In this document: positions 5,047-7,290 of the stretch, one piece after another | Layout: each line of letters begins with the position of its first letter | How positions within the stretch are numbered: the stretch's first letter is position 1 | Assembly: GCA_000436735.1 (NCBI GenBank) | Contig: FR887070.1 | Coordinates: 1-7,290 of the forward strand | Source: Firmicutes bacterium CAG:170 | GTDB lineage: Bacteria; Bacillota; Clostridia; Oscillospirales; Oscillospiraceae | Reading direction: 5' to 3' | Length of the DNA: 7,290 nucleotides | The notes under the pieces: model-generated | Told to the model about the DNA's origin: nothing | The model's database searches: none | The model's input: only the letters and a program-made list of their open reading frames with translations | Position numbers and translations under genes: made by a program

Positions 5047-6126
5047 ATGAGTAAAGTAAAAGCCTTTCTGAAACGAAAAAATATTGAGATCTCCGCAAAG
5101 CGCTACGGCATCGACGCGCTGAGTGCCATGGCGCAGGGCCTGTTCTGCTCGCTGCTGATCGGCACGATCATCAAGACGCTCGGCGCGCAGCTTCACGTAC
5201 AGCTGCTCATCGACGTAGGCACCTACGCCATGTCCGTCTCCGGCCCGGCGATGGCCGTCGCCATCGGCTACGCGCTGAAGGCAGACGCCATGGTGCTGTT
5301 TTCGCTGGCGGCGGTCGGCTGGGCCGCCAATGCGGAAGGCGGCGCCGGAGGCCCGCTCGCGGTCCTCATCATCGCCATCGTCGCAGCGGAGTGCGGCAAG
5401 GCCGTCAGCAAGGAAACGAAGATCGACATTCTGGTGACGCCCGCCGTGACGATCCTCGTCGGCGTCGTGCTGGCAAAGTGGATCGCGCCGCCCATCGGTG
5501 TTGCCGCGGGCGCGTTCGGAAAGCTGATCCAGACTGCGATGGCGCTTCAGCCGTTCTGGATGGGCATTGCTGTCTCGGTACTGGTCGGCATCGCGCTGAC
5601 GCTGCCAATCTCCTCCGCCGCCATCTGTCAGGTCCTGTTCCTGACGGGCCTTGCGGGCGGAGCCGCTGTGGCGGGCTGCTGCGCGAATATGGTCGGCTTC
5701 GCCGTCCTCTCCTTCCGGGAAAACCGCTGGGGCGGTCTGGTCGCGCAGGGACTCGGCACCTCCATGCTCCAGATGGGCAACATCGTCCGCAATCCCCGCA
5801 TCTGGCTTCCGGCCATCCTGACCTCCGCCATCACCGGCCCGCTGGCCACCTGCGTGTTCCGGCTTCAGATGAACGGCGCGCCGATCAACTCCGGCATGGG
5901 CACCTGCGGCCTCTGCGGCCAGATTGGCGTCATCACCGGCTGGTTCAGCCCGAGTGAGGAGGCCATCGCCAACGGTGCCTCCGCCATCACCCCGGCGGCC
6001 ATGGACTGGATCGGCCTCGTGCTTATCTGCTTCGTCCTGCCCGCCGTCCTGACGTGGCTGTTCGGACTGCTCTTCCGGAAGCTCGGCTGGATCCGCGAGG
6101 GCGACCTCAAGCTCGAGCTGAAATAA
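5047..6126 (+). CDS. PTS EIIC-like membrane protein of the PfoR/PTS_EIIC_2 family
   Basis: Polytopic membrane protein of 359 residues resembling the EIIC_2 family, which includes the Clostridium perfringens PfoR protein. Members are annotated as PTS sugar permeases, but the substrate is generally unknown, and PfoR was named for an effect on toxin gene expression. After a basic N-terminus there are about nine to ten hydrophobic segments (for example 22-42, 66-92, 103-116, 128-148, 170-187, 192-220, 252-270, 320-343). The conserved signature NGAPINSGMGTCGLCGQIG spans residues 276-294, and PISSAAI is at 187-193. No EIIA, EIIB, sugar-metabolic enzyme or regulator flanks it, so it is an orphan EIIC that must borrow partners or act without phosphotransfer. 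It has its own promoter and terminators and is monocistronic. The family call is fairly sure; a transport role is inference. Confidence 0.85.
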   Translation: MSKVKAFLKRKNIEISAKRYGIDALSAMAQGLFCSLLIGTIIKTLGAQLHVQLLIDVGTYAMSVSGPAMAVAIGYALKADAMVLFSLAAVGWAANAEGGAGGPLAVLIIAIVAAECGKAVSKETKIDILVTPAVTILVGVVLAKWIAPPIGVAAGAFGKLIQTAMALQPFWMGIAVSVLVGIALTLPISSAAICQVLFLTGLAGGAAVAGCCANMVGFAVLSFRENRWGGLVAQGLGTSMLQMGNIVRNPRIWLPAILTSAITGPLATCVFRLQMNGAPINSGMGTCGLCGQIGVITGWFSPSEEAIANGASAITPAAMDWIGLVLICFVLPAVLTWLFGLLFRKLGWIREGDLKLELK

Positions 6127-6140
6127 AGAAAGCAAAGCAA

Positions 6141-6156
6141 GCGCCGTCTGCGGCGC
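6141..6156 (+). repeat. Small hairpin downstream of the EIIC gene
   Basis: GCGCCG-tctg-CGGCGC is a perfect 6-bp GC stem with a 4-base loop, starting 14 bases after the EIIC stop and lacking a T-tract. The ten bases GCAAGCGCCG (6137-6146) also open the window at 1-10; this may be chance. Confidence 0.6.
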
Positions 6157-6163
6157 AGAACGG

Positions 6164-6195
6164 AGACCCGCACCGGATATGTCCGGTGCGGGTCT
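6164..6195 (+). terminator. Long hairpin, probable terminator of the EIIC gene
   Basis: A perfect 14-bp stem (6164-6177 with 6182-6195) closes on a 4-base loop (TATG). It is very stable, but the tail TTGCGTTT is a poor T-tract. It could act as a terminator, as a 3' stabilising structure, or together with the next hairpin. Confidence 0.7.
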
Positions 6196-6210
6196 TGCGT
6201 TTCAGGCGGC

Positions 6211-6234
6211 GCATTTGCCCTGCAAATGCTTTTT
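6211..6234 (+). terminator. Rho-independent terminator upstream of spoIIE
   Basis: GCATTTGC (6211-6218), loop CCT and GCAAATGC (6222-6229) form a perfect 8-bp stem followed directly by TTTTT (6230-6234). It is the third hairpin after the EIIC gene and the one with the most canonical T-tail, so it separates EIIC from the spoIIE promoter. Confidence 0.82.
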
Positions 6235-6272
6235 CACCGAATACGCAGAAGGCCCGCGGGCACGCATCCTCC

Positions 6273-6299
6273 GCGCAGAGATATTTCCGGTTTCTGCGC
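6273..6299. repeat. Inverted repeat upstream of spoIIE promoter
   Basis: GCGCAGA (6273-6279) faces TCTGCGC (6293-6299) across 13 bases. It lies about 40-65 bp upstream of the -10, where an activator could bind. It does not match the Spo0A box consensus. The flanking DNA also holds the short palindrome GCCCGCGGGC (6252-6261). Confidence 0.3.
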
Positions 6300-6336
6300 A
6301 GTGTCCCCTTTCCCGACGTGTTTTGCCCCGCGCGTA

Positions 6337-6345
6337 TGCTAAGAT
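6337..6345 (+). promoter_or_regulatory. Extended -10 promoter of the putative spoIIE
   Basis: TATG-C-TAAGAT places an extended -10 (TRTGn plus hexamer 6340-6345) 55 bp upstream of the ATG, predicting a start near 6352. No good -35 occurs at 16-18 bp (CGTGTT-like at best), which fits an activator-dependent promoter. In Bacillus subtilis, spoIIE needs Spo0A, but I find no convincing Spo0A box here. Confidence 0.55.
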
Positions 6346-6383
6346 ATCCTCAGAAGCGGTCATTGCCGCCTCGGAGCTTACGG

Positions 6384-6404
6384 ATGAAGAGGGAACGAGG
6401 ATGA
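6384..6404 (+). CDS. Possible six-codon upstream ORF overlapping the spoIIE start
   Basis: ATG at 6384 opens a six-residue frame (MKRERG) whose TGA overlaps the spoIIE ATG as ATGA. It has its own ribosome binding site, GGAG (6373-6376), spaced 7 bases. The bases encoding it also contain the spoIIE ribosome binding site (AGAGGG, 6388-6393), so translating it would directly affect spoIIE initiation. It could equally be chance. Confidence 0.25.
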   Translation: MKRERG

Positions 6405-7290
6405 AAAAGCAAGCTGCGCTGGGAAAAAGACTGCACGCGCTGCGGCGCGAGCTATCCGTGCGGTTCGCCGCGAGCACGGTGCTGCAACTGGCGGCGCAGT
6501 GCGGCGCGGCGTTTGCCGGGGGTTTTCTGCTGGCAGGCGTCCGCCTGCTCGGAAGGAACGTGCCCGCCGCGCTGGCGCTGGCGGCCTCGCTGCCGTTTTC
6601 GCTTCCGGCGATCTGCACCTATCTCGGCGCGGCGGCGGGCTATCTGGCGTTCTGGGGTGCGGACGGCGCGTTCGAGCCGATTGCGGCGGGCTTCCTCATT
6701 CTCGCGGAGCTTTGCATCTTTTCCGGGCTTCTGCCGCGTGAGCGGCGGTGGTTCATGCCTGCGTCGGCGTGCTGCCTGTATCTGCTGATCGGGCTTCTGA
6801 GCCTGCTGAGCGCGGGAGTCCAGGCGGGCAGCGCGGCCTTTCTGGCGGCGCGTTTGCTGATCCTCGCCGTCTGCACGGCGCAGTTCACTGCGGCGCTTCA
6901 GGAGCGCTCCCGGGCGGGACGGTGCGTGCTGGCGCTGCTCCTGCTGGCGGGCTGCTCGGCGGTCAGCCTCCCGGGCGGCTTGAGGCTCAGCGTCCCACTG
7001 GCCGTCTGCGCGGCCTTTCTGGCGCTGCCGGGGCCGGACGCGCTGACTGTGGCGGCGGCCTGCGGGCTGACGCTGGATGTGACCTGCGGCGGCGATAGCT
7101 CCATGACGGCGCTGCTCTGCTTCGCGGCGCTGCTCTGCCGCGCACCGGTATTCCGGCTCCGGGCCGTGCGGGCGGCGCTGTATCTGCTCTGCTGCGTCTG
7201 CGGCGTGCTCTTTACCGGCGCGGAATCGTTTCTGCCGCTGGCCGGCGTCGCGCTGGGGCTGCTGCTGGCGCTGCTGGCTCCGCAGGAGCT
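6401..7290 (+). CDS. spoIIE: Putative stage II sporulation protein E, N-terminal membrane domain (partial)
   Basis: The frame opens at ATG 6401 and continues past the window edge, with 296 complete codons seen. SpoIIE is a membrane-anchored PP2C phosphatase that dephosphorylates SpoIIAA to activate sigma-F in the forespore and also acts at the polar septum. Here only a hydrophobic domain is visible: a basic N-terminus (KKQAALGKRLHALRREL, 2-18), then roughly nine to ten membrane segments between 22 and 293. Its layout resembles SpoIIE_N, with GGFLLAGVRLLGRNVPAALAL at 40-60 (the usual 'G-F-L-x-R/G..L...P.A' start), a YLGAAAGYLAF segment (74-84), and GPDALTVAAACGLTLDV (211-227). The phosphatase domain lies outside the window, so the call rests on membrane-domain resemblance alone. 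The domain is rich in cysteine (16 in 296). The start is supported by AGAGGG spaced 7 bases. Another polytopic protein is the alternative. Confidence 0.68.
   Translation, partial: MKKQAALGKRLHALRRELSVRFAASTVLQLAAQCGAAFAGGFLLAGVRLLGRNVPAALALAASLPFSLPAICTYLGAAAGYLAFWGADGAFEPIAAGFLILAELCIFSGLLPRERRWFMPASACCLYLLIGLLSLLSAGVQAGSAAFLAARLLILAVCTAQFTAALQERSRAGRCVLALLLLAGCSAVSLPGGLRLSVPLAVCAAFLALPGPDALTVAAACGLTLDVTCGGDSSMTALLCFAALLCRAPVFRLRAVRAALYLLCCVCGVLFTGAESFLPLAGVALGLLLALLAPQE

Noticed and set aside
4891..6135. A 414-codon open frame on the minus strand
   Set aside because: It is antisense to the EIIC gene, is dominated by D, G, R, A and H, shows no domain-like pattern, and would run across the nrdD/EIIC control region.
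6300..6345. Spo0A boxes upstream of spoIIE
   Set aside because: The best matches to TGTCGAA reach about 4 of 7 positions on either strand, which is chance level.
1..7290. CRISPR array, tRNA/rRNA, insertion sequence, prophage or attachment site
   Set aside because: No regularly spaced repeats, tRNA-like cloverleaf, transposase or integrase frame, or terminal repeats were seen on either strand.

Overview
The window looks like chromosomal DNA from a GC-rich, anaerobic, probably spore-forming Clostridia, most likely of the Oscillospiraceae type. This rests on a class III (oxygen-sensitive) ribonucleotide reductase with its activase, Gram-positive-style ribosome binding sites and TG-extended -10 promoters, and a right-hand partial gene that reads like the membrane domain of the sporulation phosphatase SpoIIE. 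The taxonomic call is inference; no marker gene is present.

Layout, left to right. Positions 1-209 hold no convincing gene, only GC-rich inverted repeats and a possible minus-strand terminator. On the minus strand, nrdG (anaerobic RNR activase, 1167-652) is followed after 10 bp by dut (dUTPase, 641-210). Divergent from nrdG, the two-gene unit yjjP-yjjB (1253-2478, plus strand) encodes the halves of a ThrE-type threonine/serine (or dicarboxylate) exporter. It ends in a strong hairpin terminator shared with the convergent nrdD gene (4742-2517, minus). A 304-bp intergenic region (4743-5046) contains the nrdD promoter, two NrdR boxes exactly 31 bp apart, nested inverted repeats and a divergent plus-strand promoter. 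That promoter serves an orphan PfoR-like PTS EIIC membrane protein (5047-6126). After three tandem hairpins and an extended -10 promoter, a putative spoIIE begins at 6401 and runs off the right edge.

Functionally, nrdD, nrdG and dut all serve dNTP supply. NrdD makes dNTPs anaerobically, NrdG installs its glycyl radical, and Dut removes dUTP and supplies dUMP for dTTP synthesis. The two parts that usually sit together (nrdD-nrdG) are here split by the exporter pair, and only nrdD has visible NrdR boxes. The exporter, the EIIC and spoIIE have no evident link to that pathway. I see no CRISPR, prophage, insertion sequence, RNA gene or defence system. The most interesting material is regulatory, chiefly the nrdD/EIIC intergenic region.
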